DNA of 64,000 nt from positions 7,346-71,345 of the forward strand of contig CAYNZH010000008.1 in NCBI GenBank assembly GCA_964401685.1, in the 5' to 3' direction. Under the pieces are notes generated by a model that was not told the origin of the DNA, did no database searches, and saw only the letters and a program-made list of their open reading frames with translations. How positions within the stretch are numbered: position 1 is the stretch's first letter; every line of letters starts with the position of its first letter. A program made the translations under genes and the position numbers. Shown here one piece after another: positions 18,957 through 26,438 of this stretch. This DNA comes from DASRQK01 sp964401685. GTDB taxonomy: Bacteria > Bacteroidota > Bacteroidia > Sphingobacteriales > Sphingobacteriaceae.

Positions 18957-19661
18957 GTGAACGAATTTTTAGATTTTTTTAATGGTTTGACCGATCCCGA
19001 ATGGATCGTAGAACACGGTGGACTATATTTATTATTATTCATAATATTTGCAGAAACTGGAATCTTCATAGGCTTTTTCCTTCCCGGGGATCCCATATTG
19101 TTTATTGCCGGAATTATTATCGCAAATCTTCCTTTGGCACCAGCTGAGTCGGCCGTTACCCTCCTTTATTGGATTGGTGCCATGTCCCTCGCTGGCATTC
19201 TAGGCAATTTTGTGGGCTATTGGACAGGGAAGAAGTTTGGGGTATACCTCCTTCAGCGCGAAGACACCTGGATTTATAAGAAAAAGCACCTTCGGAAAGC
19301 CGAGGAATTTTACCATCGCCGAGGCGGAGGAGCTATTATTCTCGCACGTTTTCTACCCATAGTCCGGACTTTTGCGCCCATTATTGCCGGAATTGTAGGG
19401 ATGGATTTCAAGAAATTTGTATTTTACAATATTACTGGTGGGATTTTATGGGTAGGAAGTTTGGTGACGCTGGGATACATGCTCGGTGAGAATACCTGGG
19501 TCAAAAGCAATTTGGAATATGTGATTTTGGCCATCGTTCTGCTTGCTACCAGTCCTGTATTGATCAAAATGTTCAGCGGGAAGAAGGAAACCCCTGCGCA
19601 GGAGCCGGTTCATGCTCAGGAAGAAAACAAAGAAGTAGATGAGGAGGTCGAACAAATTTAA
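18957..19661 (+). CDS. DedA family membrane protein
   Basis: A 234-residue inner-membrane protein of the DedA/SNARE-associated (VTT) family, now linked to lipid carrier flipping. Motifs are FAETGIFIGFFLPGDPILF near residue 30, the GKKFG loop, RFLPIVRTFAPIIAGIVGMD and the final hydrophobic helix ~195-210. A charged Glu-rich tail follows. The start is GTG at 18957; no closer ATG fits. Its end overlaps the aldo/keto reductase start by 23 bases. Confidence 0.9.
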   Translation: MNEFLDFFNGLTDPEWIVEHGGLYLLLFIIFAETGIFIGFFLPGDPILFIAGIIIANLPLAPAESAVTLLYWIGAMSLAGILGNFVGYWTGKKFGVYLLQREDTWIYKKKHLRKAEEFYHRRGGGAIILARFLPIVRTFAPIIAGIVGMDFKKFVFYNITGGILWVGSLVTLGYMLGENTWVKSNLEYVILAIVLLATSPVLIKMFSGKKETPAQEPVHAQEENKEVDEEVEQI

Positions 19662-20553
19662 TAGTTCCTTACGCCCACTGAGTTTGGGCTGTATGTCACT
19701 GGATCCCCATGATCCGGAGAGCCTGGACATTATAAGCCGGGCCATAGAACTTGGCATAAATTATCTCGACACGGCCGACCTCTACGATCGAGGCTATAAC
19801 GAGGAAATGGTTGGCCGGGCAATACGGAGCCAAAGGCACAACCTCTTCGTATCGACAAAGGTCGGCAACCGCCTCCGGGCATCCGGGGACGGCTGGGACT
19901 GGGCGCCATCAAAGAAATACCTACTATCTGCTGTGGAAGAGAGCCTTCGGCGGCTAAAAACGGATTATATAGATCTCTATATGTTGCACGGAGGGACCAA
20001 AGAAGACCCCTTTGACGAGATCGTTGAAGCCTTTGAACGCCTGATCGAGCAAGGCAAGATCCGCGGCTACGGCTTGTCCTCTATTCGCCCCAATGTGATT
20101 CAGCGATACCTGACCCAATCCAATATATCCGCATTGATGATGCCCTACAGTGTGTTGGACAGACGCGCTGATACCCTAACTCCCTTTCTACAAGACAGTG
20201 GGATTGAGCTGATTGGAAGAGGTGCACTGGCTCAAGGATTACTCACAGGAAAGCAAAGCCGAGCCTATCTGCAGTACAGTGCCACGAAGGTAGAACATAT
20301 ACAGACCGAGCTCTGGAAGCTGGCAAGAAGTAACGATCTCAGTCCGATAGAGATGGCCATTGGTTATGCGTTGTCCAACAAGCAGATGAGCACACTGGTT
20401 CTGGGTATTAGGACCCAAGCACAATTGGACGATGTCGCACCTCTTTTGGCGAAAATGCAAAGTGGGCAGAATAGCCTACGCCTGCAACCGCAGATCTGCC
20501 AGCAAGTTGATGAGATCCTGAGCCCACAGTTTTTTACCGAACATCTGGAGTGA
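19639..20553 (+). CDS. Aldo/keto reductase
   Basis: A 304-residue NAD(P)H-dependent oxidoreductase with a TIM-barrel fold. The catalytic Asp-Tyr pair is in NYLDTADLYDRG, Lys in VSTKVG and His in LYMLHGG; the cofactor-binding end has STLVLGIRTQAQL. The substrate is unknown. It overlaps the DedA gene by 23 bases and is followed after 9 bases by the TIM-barrel isomerase, so these three form a unit. Confidence 0.9.
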   Translation: MRRSNKFNSSLRPLSLGCMSLDPHDPESLDIISRAIELGINYLDTADLYDRGYNEEMVGRAIRSQRHNLFVSTKVGNRLRASGDGWDWAPSKKYLLSAVEESLRRLKTDYIDLYMLHGGTKEDPFDEIVEAFERLIEQGKIRGYGLSSIRPNVIQRYLTQSNISALMMPYSVLDRRADTLTPFLQDSGIELIGRGALAQGLLTGKQSRAYLQYSATKVEHIQTELWKLARSNDLSPIEMAIGYALSNKQMSTLVLGIRTQAQLDDVAPLLAKMQSGQNSLRLQPQICQQVDEILSPQFFTEHLE

Positions 20554-20562
20554 TATTAATCT

Positions 20563-21417
20563 ATGTTGTGTATTGTCAATTTTCTGATTACCGCACTTTG
20601 GTTGCAGCCCGAACCACCCTTTCCCGCGCAGGATAGTACAGCCTCTGTGGACGCAACGCTCAGCGTACAAACCTATTCCTTTCAAAAATATTCCCTTTCA
20701 GAGGCCATGAGCATGGCAAAAGAGGCTGGTTTTCATTCGATTGAGGTGTTTGACAATCAAGATTTGTTTACAAACGAGTCAGGGAAGTTTCATTTTACAA
20801 TGTCCGCTGAGGAAAAAGAGAGAATTAAATTCTTGCTTCGGGAGCACGATCTTGAGTTACAGGCGTATGGAGTTGTTCATGCGCGAAGTGAAGGCGAATG
20901 GAGGGAGCTCTTTACGTTCGCCGCCGAGCTCGGTATTCCGTATCTGATCGTCGAGCCGGACGCCAAATTTATGCCACTCATCGGGGTTTTGGCTAGCGAA
21001 TCGGGGATTCATGTCGGGATCCACAACCATCCCAAACCTTCGCGATACTGGCATCCCGAGGAGATTGTTGAAGCCTTAGAATTGGCTGCCAGCCCATTTG
21101 TGGGCGCTTGTGCAGACGTCGGTCACTGGTTCAGGTCTGGGCTGGATCCTGTGGACTGTCTGAGGCAGCTCAGCGGGAGGGTAAACTCCCTGCATTTAAA
21201 GGATTTGGCGCGGGTAGGGTCTGAGTTTGAACACCGTGTTATAGGGGAGGGGGAGATTGATTTTAACGCGATCGTTTTGGAGCTAGTCGAGCAGGGTTTC
21301 CGGGGAAATTTTTCCGTTGAGTACGAGGCTCAGTGGGAGGATAATGCGGAGCAGATTGCTCGGTCTTTGGGAAATTTTAGGGGAATTCTTTCTGTCAATG
21401 GATTGATTTCCAGGTAG
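20563..21417 (+). CDS. Exported sugar phosphate isomerase/epimerase-like protein
   Basis: A 284-residue AP-endonuclease-2/xylose-isomerase-like TIM barrel. The N-terminus MLCIVNFLITALWLQPEPPF looks like a short signal peptide or anchor. Barrel motifs include LSVQTYSFQKYSLSEAM, IHVGIHNHPK, VGACADVGHWFRSGL, NSLHLKDLA and FSVEYEAQW, with metal-binding Glu/His/Asp positions kept. Exported members of this family are common in Bacteroidota and often process modified sugars; no substrate can be given. It ends just before a strong bidirectional terminator. Confidence 0.8.
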   Translation: MLCIVNFLITALWLQPEPPFPAQDSTASVDATLSVQTYSFQKYSLSEAMSMAKEAGFHSIEVFDNQDLFTNESGKFHFTMSAEEKERIKFLLREHDLELQAYGVVHARSEGEWRELFTFAAELGIPYLIVEPDAKFMPLIGVLASESGIHVGIHNHPKPSRYWHPEEIVEALELAASPFVGACADVGHWFRSGLDPVDCLRQLSGRVNSLHLKDLARVGSEFEHRVIGEGEIDFNAIVLELVEQGFRGNFSVEYEAQWEDNAEQIARSLGNFRGILSVNGLISR

Positions 21418-21429
21418 GACGCGGTGCGA

Positions 21430-21484
21430 AACACAGCATTTTAGCCATTTTTTGGAAAAGAGGCTAAAATGCTGTGTTTTTCTC
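21430..21484. terminator. Strong hairpin terminator between convergent genes
   Basis: A perfect 17-bp stem, 21430-21446 with 21462-21478 (AACACAGCATTTTAGCC and its complement), has a 15-base loop. On the plus strand a run of T follows (GTGTTTTTCTC), so it ends the isomerase transcript. It lies 6 bases beyond the stop of the small acidic gene and may terminate that too. Confidence 0.85.
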
Positions 21485-21664
21485 TTAGAAATCGTCGTCG
21501 TCGAAGTCATCGAAATCGTCGACATCATCCAGATCAAAGTCCTCGTCATCATCAAAGACCAAATCATTGCCCTCGTCATCGTCATCGGGTCCCAAGTGGT
21601 TTGCGATATCCAACTCCTCCGTTAAAAGCTCAAAATCCTCACTTTGAATCATCATTTTTTTCAT
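21485..21664 (-). CDS. Small Asp-rich protein (59 residues)
   Basis: A short reading frame of 59 codons from ATG at 21662-21664 to TAA at 21485-21487. The sequence begins MKKMMIQSEDFELLTEELDI and ends in an Asp/Phe tail (VDDFDDFDDDDF). I count 22 Asp and 6 Glu against 2 Lys and no Arg, so it is extremely acidic. The tail's alternating Phe and Asp with a terminal Phe resembles the SSB C-terminal tip in style. The organised N-terminal half and the terminator directly after the stop support a real gene. The function is unknown. Confidence 0.6.
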   Translation of the reverse strand: MKKMMIQSEDFELLTEELDIANHLGPDDDDEGNDLVFDDDEDFDLDDVDDFDDFDDDDF

Positions 21665-21778
21665 ATTAATGCTTCCTTGAAATATGTTGTTTGCTTGGCT
21701 AAAATAGGAAGTTTTTGAGATGTATTCCTATTTTTTTCCAAAAATATTTCCGCAATTAAAATATTGATAATTAGAGAA

Positions 21779-22330
21779 TTATTGGGAGCTCACTGTGCCG
21801 ATCTCGTTTTCTGTCGGGGCTATTTCCTTCAATTTAGGCAGTTCTGAGCTATCATTGATGCCAAAGTAATCCATAAGCATTTCACTCGTGCCGTACAGTA
21901 GAGGCCTGCCAACGGATTCGGATTTGCCAACGATTTTGATAAGTTCTTTCTCCAAAAGTCTTTGAACGGAATAGTCACAGTTCACCCCGCGTATATGTTC
22001 GATTTCCAATTTTGTGATAGGCTGCCTGTACGCGATAATAGCAAGGGTTTCCAGGGCCGCTTGGGACAGCCTTTTCTTGGAACGGTGACTTTGCATTTTG
22101 TTGACCACCTCGTGATAATGAGCTTTGGTCAAAAATTGATAGCTGTTATTGATGAAATGCAGCGCCAACACAGAGTCTGGATTGGCATACTTGTGTTGGA
22201 TTTCCGCCAAATGGCCTTTCAATTCACTGGAGGTCAATTTACAGTCGGAAAGCAGATGAAGCAATTCTTCCTCGGAAATACCGTGCTCGGCGGCAAAGAT
22301 CAGTGCTTCTATTTGAAGTGGTAGTGACAT
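21779..22330 (-). CDS. scpB: Segregation and condensation protein B
   Basis: ScpB is the winged-helix kleisin partner in the SMC-ScpA-ScpB condensin that compacts and segregates chromosomes. The 183 residues begin MSLPLQIEALIFAAEHGISE; LSQAALETLAIIAYRQPITK and IEHIRGVNCDYSVQRLLEK are the family signature, and GRPLLYGTSEMLMDYFGIND closes the second winged helix. smc and scpA are not nearby. It lies 9 bases downstream of the PQQ dehydrogenase stop on the same strand. Confidence 0.95.
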   Translation of the reverse strand: MSLPLQIEALIFAAEHGISEEELLHLLSDCKLTSSELKGHLAEIQHKYANPDSVLALHFINNSYQFLTKAHYHEVVNKMQSHRSKKRLSQAALETLAIIAYRQPITKLEIEHIRGVNCDYSVQRLLEKELIKIVGKSESVGRPLLYGTSEMLMDYFGINDSSELPKLKEIAPTENEIGTVSSQ

Positions 22331-22339
22331 GATAAAGAA

Positions 22340-23512
22340 TTAGTTATCATTTACAGGAGCCAACCTCAAAAGCATCCCCGGCCCTTCAGTCAATACGTAG
22401 ATATATCCCTCTTTATCTTGGGTCACATGACGCACGCGACCGACCTGATCGAGCAATTTTTCCTCGTGTGAATAACGCCCATTTTCCACAACCACACGTG
22501 CGACGTGCGTCAGTACCAAAGATCCGGAGAAGATATTTCCCTTCCATTCCGGAAATTTGTCCCCCGTGTAGAGCATAAGTCCGCAGGTTGCAATTGAAGG
22601 CGTCCAGTAATGTATAGGTTGCTGCATTCCTTCTTGTTCAGTCTGTTTGGTAATTTCCGTTCCATCATAGTTGATGCCGTAGGTGATCACAGGCCAACCG
22701 TAATTTTTACCCTTTTCCACGATATTCAATTCGTCGCCGCCCCGAGGGCCGTGTTCCGTTGCATAAATCCTATTGTTTTCGGAGTCGAAAACCATTCCCT
22801 GAATATTTCTATGTCCATAAGACCAAATGCTTGGCATTGCCCCGATCGTGTTTACGAAGGGATTATCCGCTGGAATTCGCCCATCATCGTGTAATCTGTG
22901 CACTTTGCCCATGTCATTGGTCAGGTCCTGTGCATTTTCTTTAATCCCCCGGTCACCGGTCCCAAAGTAAAGGTACCCGTCCCGGTCGAAAATGATTCTG
23001 CTGCCAAAATGAACGCCGGCACGAGTCATCGGTTGGGTATGGTAAAGTTCTTCAAGATCAGTTGCCTGGTCGCCATCGAGTTTGAAGCGGAGCAGAGCCG
23101 TGCTGCCACCTTCGCCACCGGGCTTTGCATAAGTGGCATAAATCCAGCCATTTTCATCATAGGATGGATGGGTCTGAATGTCTAATAATCCTCCTTGCCC
23201 CCGTTGGTATACGTCTGGAAATCCCTGAACCTTCCTTTCTGAATAATTACCGTTTTCGAAAATCAATATTTCGCCCTTACGTTCGGTCAGCAACATTTTG
23301 CCATCGGGAAGAAACGTCATTCCCCAGGGATTCTCCATTCCCGTATGCAGGGTGTCAACATAAAAATTAAGCTGTTCGGACGCAACGGGTTCGCCACTTC
23401 TTTCGCGTTCGGATTTTTCCCCCTGGCTGATATTGTTTGAACATGCCATAAAGATGACACTGAGCAGGCAAACGAGCCCACCCAAAGAACCAAGGTTTCT
23501 ATGTGTATTCAT
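22340..23512 (-). CDS. PQQ-dependent sugar dehydrogenase (soluble aldose dehydrogenase family), lipoprotein
   Basis: A 390-residue six-bladed propeller of the glucose/sorbosone dehydrogenase (YliI/Asd) family, which oxidises aldoses with PQQ and calcium. The signal LVCLLSVIFMACSNN has a lipobox at FMAC. Family motifs are NPWGMTFLPDGKMLLTERKG, GVHFGSRIIFDRDGYLYFGTG, NIQGMVFDSENNRIYATEHGP and GGDELN. PQQ synthesis genes are not in the window, so the cofactor source is unknown. It has its own TATATTTG promoter. Confidence 0.88.
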   Translation of the reverse strand: MNTHRNLGSLGGLVCLLSVIFMACSNNISQGEKSERERSGEPVASEQLNFYVDTLHTGMENPWGMTFLPDGKMLLTERKGEILIFENGNYSERKVQGFPDVYQRGQGGLLDIQTHPSYDENGWIYATYAKPGGEGGSTALLRFKLDGDQATDLEELYHTQPMTRAGVHFGSRIIFDRDGYLYFGTGDRGIKENAQDLTNDMGKVHRLHDDGRIPADNPFVNTIGAMPSIWSYGHRNIQGMVFDSENNRIYATEHGPRGGDELNIVEKGKNYGWPVITYGINYDGTEITKQTEQEGMQQPIHYWTPSIATCGLMLYTGDKFPEWKGNIFSGSLVLTHVARVVVENGRYSHEEKLLDQVGRVRHVTQDKEGYIYVLTEGPGMLLRLAPVNDN

Positions 23513-23543
23513 AAGACAGGATTAATTTTCTGTTTTTACCACT

Positions 23544-23551
23544 CAAATATA
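23544..23551 (-). promoter_or_regulatory. Bacteroidota -7 element for the PQQ dehydrogenase
   Basis: TATATTTG on the minus strand gives a predicted leader of about 25 bases. Its upstream side contains the dyads at 23577-23597. Confidence 0.45.
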
Positions 23552-23576
23552 CAGATATTCTTCTAATACTGGGGTC

Positions 23577-23597
23577 GTCGCGACAAGACATATTGTC
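23577..23597. promoter_or_regulatory. Two adjacent dyads in the PQQ dehydrogenase/hsp20 divergent region
   Basis: GTCGCGAC (23577-23584) is a perfect 8-bp palindrome, followed closely by GACA-TAT-TGTC (23587-23597). They are 26 bases from the PQQ dehydrogenase -7 element and roughly 100 bases upstream of the predicted hsp20 start. They look like regulator binding sites; the regulator is unknown. Confidence 0.35.
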
Positions 23598-23672
23598 ATA
23601 CGATTGCCTGATGCTCATGACTTTTTGTCCGAATAAGCGGCACATTTAGCCGATTTCCCTCTGTTTTTTGCC

Positions 23673-23700
23673 TTGGAACGAATGTTGAATTCTCTATAAT
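23673..23700 (+). promoter_or_regulatory. Candidate hsp20 promoter, sigma-54-like or sigma-70-like
   Basis: TTGGAACGAATGTTGAA (23673-23689) is close to the sigma-54 consensus TTGGCACG-N4-TTGCA: GG and GA are exactly 10 bases apart, with GA in place of the usual GC. The same stretch also gives TTGGAA-N16-TATAAT, an E. coli-like -35/-10. It has no TAnnTTTG element, unlike most promoters here. Confidence 0.35.
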
Positions 23701-23745
23701 ACATTTTAAAAACTAGAACATATAACAAAATAAAAAGGAGTAATT

Positions 23746-24186
23746 ATGAATTTGGTAAAATTAAAAAACGGCAACACCCCTACAAGCGTAAGTCACTTTA
23801 TGGATGAGTTTTTCAACCCATTTTTTGCAGATACTCGCGTAGCAGAGCGTGCATTGACTCGCGTTCCAGCGGTGAACATTGCGGAAAGCCAGGATGCATA
23901 TCACGTTGAGGTGATCGCTCCAGGTATGGATAAGTCCGATTTCAAAATTGGCGTGGAAGGCGACGTACTTAGCATTTCGGCGCAGAAAGAATCAGAAGTC
24001 GAGGAAGAAACCAAAAAATTCCGTAAACGGGAATACCGTTTTGGTTCTTTCACCAGGAGGTTTAATCTTCCTGAGAGCATTGATCACAATAAGATCGAGG
24101 CGGTCTATAAGGACGGTATCCTCGCTATCGAGATTGGCAAAAAAGAAGAGGCTAAATTGATTTCCAAAGAGATTTCAGTAAAGTAA
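23746..24186 (+). CDS. Hsp20/alpha-crystallin small heat-shock protein
   Basis: A 146-residue ATP-independent chaperone that holds unfolding proteins. The alpha-crystallin domain spans residues ~45-140: VPAVNIAESQDAYHVEVIAPG, FKIGVEGDVLSISAQK, KKFRKREYRFGSFTRRFNLP and AVYKDGILAIEIGKKE. It has a strong Shine-Dalgarno site (AAGGAG at 23735-23740), which is unusual in this phylum and suggests high expression. The upstream promoter differs from the others in the window, which suggests special control. A terminator follows. Confidence 0.95.
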   Translation: MNLVKLKNGNTPTSVSHFMDEFFNPFFADTRVAERALTRVPAVNIAESQDAYHVEVIAPGMDKSDFKIGVEGDVLSISAQKESEVEEETKKFRKREYRFGSFTRRFNLPESIDHNKIEAVYKDGILAIEIGKKEEAKLISKEISVK

Positions 24187-24214
24187 TAGGGGTAACCATC
24201 CCTAACGTAAGCGT

Positions 24215-24249
24215 AAACCGGTGCAGGATTATCTGTGCCGGTTTTTTTT
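24215..24249 (+). terminator. Intrinsic terminator after hsp20
   Basis: AAACCGGTGCAG (24215-24226) pairs with CTGTGCCGGTTT (24233-24244) with two mismatches or wobbles, followed by a run of T. It overlaps the stop of the convergent thioesterase by 2 bases. Confidence 0.7.
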
Positions 24250-24706
24250 ATGCCTTATCCGCAGAGCGCTGTCCTACGATTTCTATATCCTTTGCTTGAG
24301 GAATCTGGTTGATAAACTTGTCCCATTCAGGAGGGAGGGCCGTCAATTTGCGTGTCTCGAGATTGAGCCAGGCTCCGTCGGCGTTTACGACTGCGCACAG
24401 CGTGCCGTCTTTTCTGAAAATCTCATGCTTGAAGGAAAAACGGGAGTTTTCCCAATTGTATCGGGTCATCTCTACAGTGACCTTGATAAAGTCGTCCAAC
24501 TTGACCTCGCGCAGGTAAATCAATTCTTCCCTAAACAGGATAGGGCCAATTTTCGCAGCGGCAAACATATCCAGGGACAAACCTGTCTTTTTGAGCATAT
24601 TGCTTCTAGCCTGTGCACCATAATCCGCATACGCCGAGTGCCGCATGTGCCGGTTCGCATCGATCTGTGCCCAGATCACCTGGCCTTCGAAAAATATATT
24701 CTCCAT
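24248..24706 (-). CDS. Acyl-CoA thioesterase (4HBT hotdog fold)
   Basis: A 152-residue hotdog-fold protein of the 4-hydroxybenzoyl-CoA thioesterase/FatA-like group, likely to hydrolyse an acyl-CoA or acyl-ACP. The motif IDANRHMRHSAYADYGAQAR is the catalytic helix region, where many relatives have D-x-N-x-H; Asp, Asn and His are all present. The substrate is not known. The ATG at 24706 lies 5 bases after a TATCTTTG element, so the mRNA may be leaderless. Confidence 0.82.
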   Translation of the reverse strand: MENIFFEGQVIWAQIDANRHMRHSAYADYGAQARSNMLKKTGLSLDMFAAAKIGPILFREELIYLREVKLDDFIKVTVEMTRYNWENSRFSFKHEIFRKDGTLCAVVNADGAWLNLETRKLTALPPEWDKFINQIPQAKDIEIVGQRSADKA

Positions 24707-24711
24707 AGACT

Positions 24712-24719
24712 CAAAGATA
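24712..24719 (-). promoter_or_regulatory. -7 element predicting a leaderless thioesterase mRNA
   Basis: TATCTTTG on the minus strand with only 5 bases between it and the ATG at 24706, so the predicted start of transcription falls on or next to the ATG. Confidence 0.5.
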
Positions 24720-24726
24720 AAAAAAA

Positions 24727-24762
24727 ATCAGCACCGACTATGCGATGCTGATCTGTTTTTTT
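24727..24762. terminator. Terminator after rplI
   Basis: ATCAGCA (24727-24733) pairs with TGCTGAT (24746-24752). On the minus strand a long T-tract follows the stem, ending the rpsF-rpsR-rplI transcript. A T-run is also present on the plus strand side. Confidence 0.75.
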
Positions 24763-24777
24763 CCTATTGAAGGGGGA

Positions 24778-25221
24778 TTATTCTCCTACAACTTCAAATG
24801 GAACCTGAACTTTGACTTCTTTGTGAAGATTCAGGTTAGCAAGGTATTCACCCAAAACCTTAGGTTCTTCCTCAAAGGTAATTCTGCGGCGATCTACGTC
24901 AAATCCTTCTTTTTTCAACGCATCTGCAATCTGAATGCTGTTGATCGATCCGAAAATCTTACCGGATTCGCCTGCTTTGGCACCAATCGATAATTTTACG
25001 TTTTCCAGCTTTTCAGCGAGGGCAAGAGCGTCTTTTTTGATCTTTTCTTGTTTGAACTGAACCTGTCTGATGTTCTCGGCCAATACTTTACGGGCTGACT
25101 CGGTCGCAGAAATTGCCAATCCCTGAGGAATGAGGTAATTTCTTCCGTATCCCGGCTTTACCGTGACGATATCGTCCTTCTCGCCAAGTTTTTTGATGTC
25201 TTGTTTTAAGATAACTTCCAT
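24778..25221 (-). CDS. rplI: 50S ribosomal protein L9
   Basis: L9 binds 23S rRNA near the L1 stalk base. The 147 residues begin MEVILKQDIKKLGEKDDIVTVKPGYGRNYLIPQGLA, the N-domain signature, followed by the long connecting helix and the C-domain (LSIGAKAGESGKIFGSI). Last gene of the rpsF-rpsR-rplI operon, 13 bases after rpsR, with a terminator downstream. Confidence 0.98.
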   Translation of the reverse strand: MEVILKQDIKKLGEKDDIVTVKPGYGRNYLIPQGLAISATESARKVLAENIRQVQFKQEKIKKDALALAEKLENVKLSIGAKAGESGKIFGSINSIQIADALKKEGFDVDRRRITFEEEPKVLGEYLANLNLHKEVKVQVPFEVVGE

Positions 25222-25234
25222 GTCAATTCCCTCC

Positions 25235-25498
25235 TTATTTTAATGAATCAGCTACGTAAGGCAATAGTCCCACGTGTCTGGCACGTTTCACAGCTTGTGC
25301 AATTTTACGTTGAAATTTCAACGATGTACCTGTCAAACGGCGTGGTAGGATTTTACCTTGGTCATTAATGAATTTCAAAAGGAAATTCGCATCCTTATAA
25401 TCGATGTACTTAATGCCATTCTTTTTGAATCGGCAGTATTTTTTACGATTGTCCTCTACTTTAGGGGCGGTTACGTATTGAATTTGTTCTTTTGCCAT
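25235..25498 (-). CDS. rpsR: 30S ribosomal protein S18
   Basis: S18 binds 16S rRNA together with S6. It has 87 residues with KVEDNRKKYCRFKKNGIKYI, then the core DANFLLKFINDQGKILPRRL and TGTSLKFQRKIAQAVKRARH. It overlaps the rpsF stop by 1 base, so the two are translationally linked. Confidence 0.98.
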   Translation of the reverse strand: MAKEQIQYVTAPKVEDNRKKYCRFKKNGIKYIDYKDANFLLKFINDQGKILPRRLTGTSLKFQRKIAQAVKRARHVGLLPYVADSLK

Positions 25499-25869
25499 TA
25501 TTTCGCTGCCTCCTCTGCTTTAGGTTCTTCTTTTTTCCGGTTAAATGCACCACTGCGCTTTTTCTCATTGTAGGCAACAGCGTGTTTATCCAATGAAACA
25601 GTAAGGAAACGCATGATTCGCTCATCACGTCTGTATTCGGTTTCCAGTTTACTGATCAATTCACCTGGAGCCTTAAATTCAGTTAGGTGATAGTATCCGG
25701 TTGTCTTTTTTTCAATCGGATACGCTAATTTTTTCAGACCCCAATTATCTTCATGGATAATTTCGGCTCCGCCTTCTGACAGGATGTTTTTGAATTTGGC
25801 AATTGCCTCTTTCGTAGCATCTTCTGAAAGCAACGGGGTCAGAATGATTACGGTTTCGTACTGTGACAT
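25498..25869 (-). CDS. rpsF: 30S ribosomal protein S6
   Basis: S6, 123 residues, starts MSQYETVIILTPLLSEDATK and has the ferredoxin-like core with EDNWGLKKLAYPIEKKTTGYY and EYRRDERIMRFLTV, ending in a Lys/Glu/Ala-rich tail. It heads the operon rpsF-rpsR-rplI. A strong promoter and a 5' hairpin lie upstream. Confidence 0.98.
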   Translation of the reverse strand: MSQYETVIILTPLLSEDATKEAIAKFKNILSEGGAEIIHEDNWGLKKLAYPIEKKTTGYYHLTEFKAPGELISKLETEYRRDERIMRFLTVSLDKHAVAYNEKKRSGAFNRKKEEPKAEEAAK

Positions 25870-25906
25870 ACTTAATTTTAAAATTTACTTATAAATTTGT
25901 TTTTAA

Positions 25907-25925
25907 CCCGAAAAATCTCTTCGGG
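25907..25925 (-). promoter_or_regulatory. Hairpin at the 5' end of the rpsF mRNA
   Basis: CCCGAA (25907-25912) pairs with TTCGGG (25920-25925). Given the -7 element at 25929-25936, the transcript would begin near 25922-25925, so the hairpin sits at the extreme 5' end. S6-S18 leaders in other bacteria bind the S6:S18 pair, but whether this one has the needed bulge cannot be judged here. Confidence 0.4.
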
Positions 25926-25928
25926 CTG

Positions 25929-25959
25929 CAAATGTACTTATAATCCAGGGATATTCAAA
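25929..25959 (-). promoter_or_regulatory. rpsF-rpsR-rplI operon promoter
   Basis: On the minus strand, -33 TTTG (25956-25959), 19 bases, then -7 TACATTTG (25929-25936), a full Bacteroidota consensus promoter. Confidence 0.75.
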
Positions 25960-25988
25960 GCACTAAATCTCGATTTATTTCAGAAATG

Positions 25989-26020
25989 TTTGTTTATACT
26001 AGATTATTGCCCTATATTTG
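25989..26020 (+). promoter_or_regulatory. rplU-rpmA operon promoter
   Basis: -33 TTTG (25989-25992), a 20-base spacer, then -7 TATATTTG (26013-26020). The predicted start near 26025 gives a leader of about 30 bases. The -33 boxes of the two ribosomal operons lie 29 bases apart, facing away from each other. Confidence 0.75.
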
Positions 26021-26054
26021 CAGTCGAATTTTAAAACAATTTAATTAATTAACA

Positions 26055-26366
26055 ATGTACGCAATAGTAAATATAGCCGGACAGCAATTCAAAGTTGCAA
26101 AAGACCAGTATCTTTTTGTGCATAGGCTTCAAGGAGATGAGGGCGCTAGTATTGAATTTGACAATGTATTGTTAGCAGAGAACGAGGGCAAATTTACAGT
26201 TGGTGCGCCAACTGTTGAGGGAGCTAAGGTTTCAGCTAAGATTCTGTCACATTTAAAGGGAGAGAAAGTCATCGTTTTCAAAAAGAAACGCCGTAAGGGT
26301 TACAAGAAGAAAAACGGACACAGACAGCAGTTTTCTAAGATTCAGATCACTGGTATTACGCTGTAA
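26055..26366 (+). CDS. rplU: 50S ribosomal protein L21
   Basis: L21 binds 23S rRNA. Its 103 residues begin MYAIVNIAGQQFKVAKDQYLFVHRL; the C-terminal KKKRRKGYKKKNGHRQQFSKIQI is the RNA-binding tail. First gene of the rplU-rpmA operon, 72 bases before rpmA. Confidence 0.98.
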   Translation: MYAIVNIAGQQFKVAKDQYLFVHRLQGDEGASIEFDNVLLAENEGKFTVGAPTVEGAKVSAKILSHLKGEKVIVFKKKRRKGYKKKNGHRQQFSKIQITGITL

Positions 26367-26438
26367 TCGTATCGGTGACGGAGAAACAATTTGATTTTTA
26401 AAATTTTAGGGCAATCCTAAGCATAAAATAGAGATAAA

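Noticed and set aside
21283..21585. A minus-strand frame of 100 codons rich in Met/Thr/Ser beside the acidic gene
   Set aside because: It is the shifted frame of the Asp-rich gene and the isomerase; its composition is the codon shadow of GAT/GAC repeats and it runs through the terminator.
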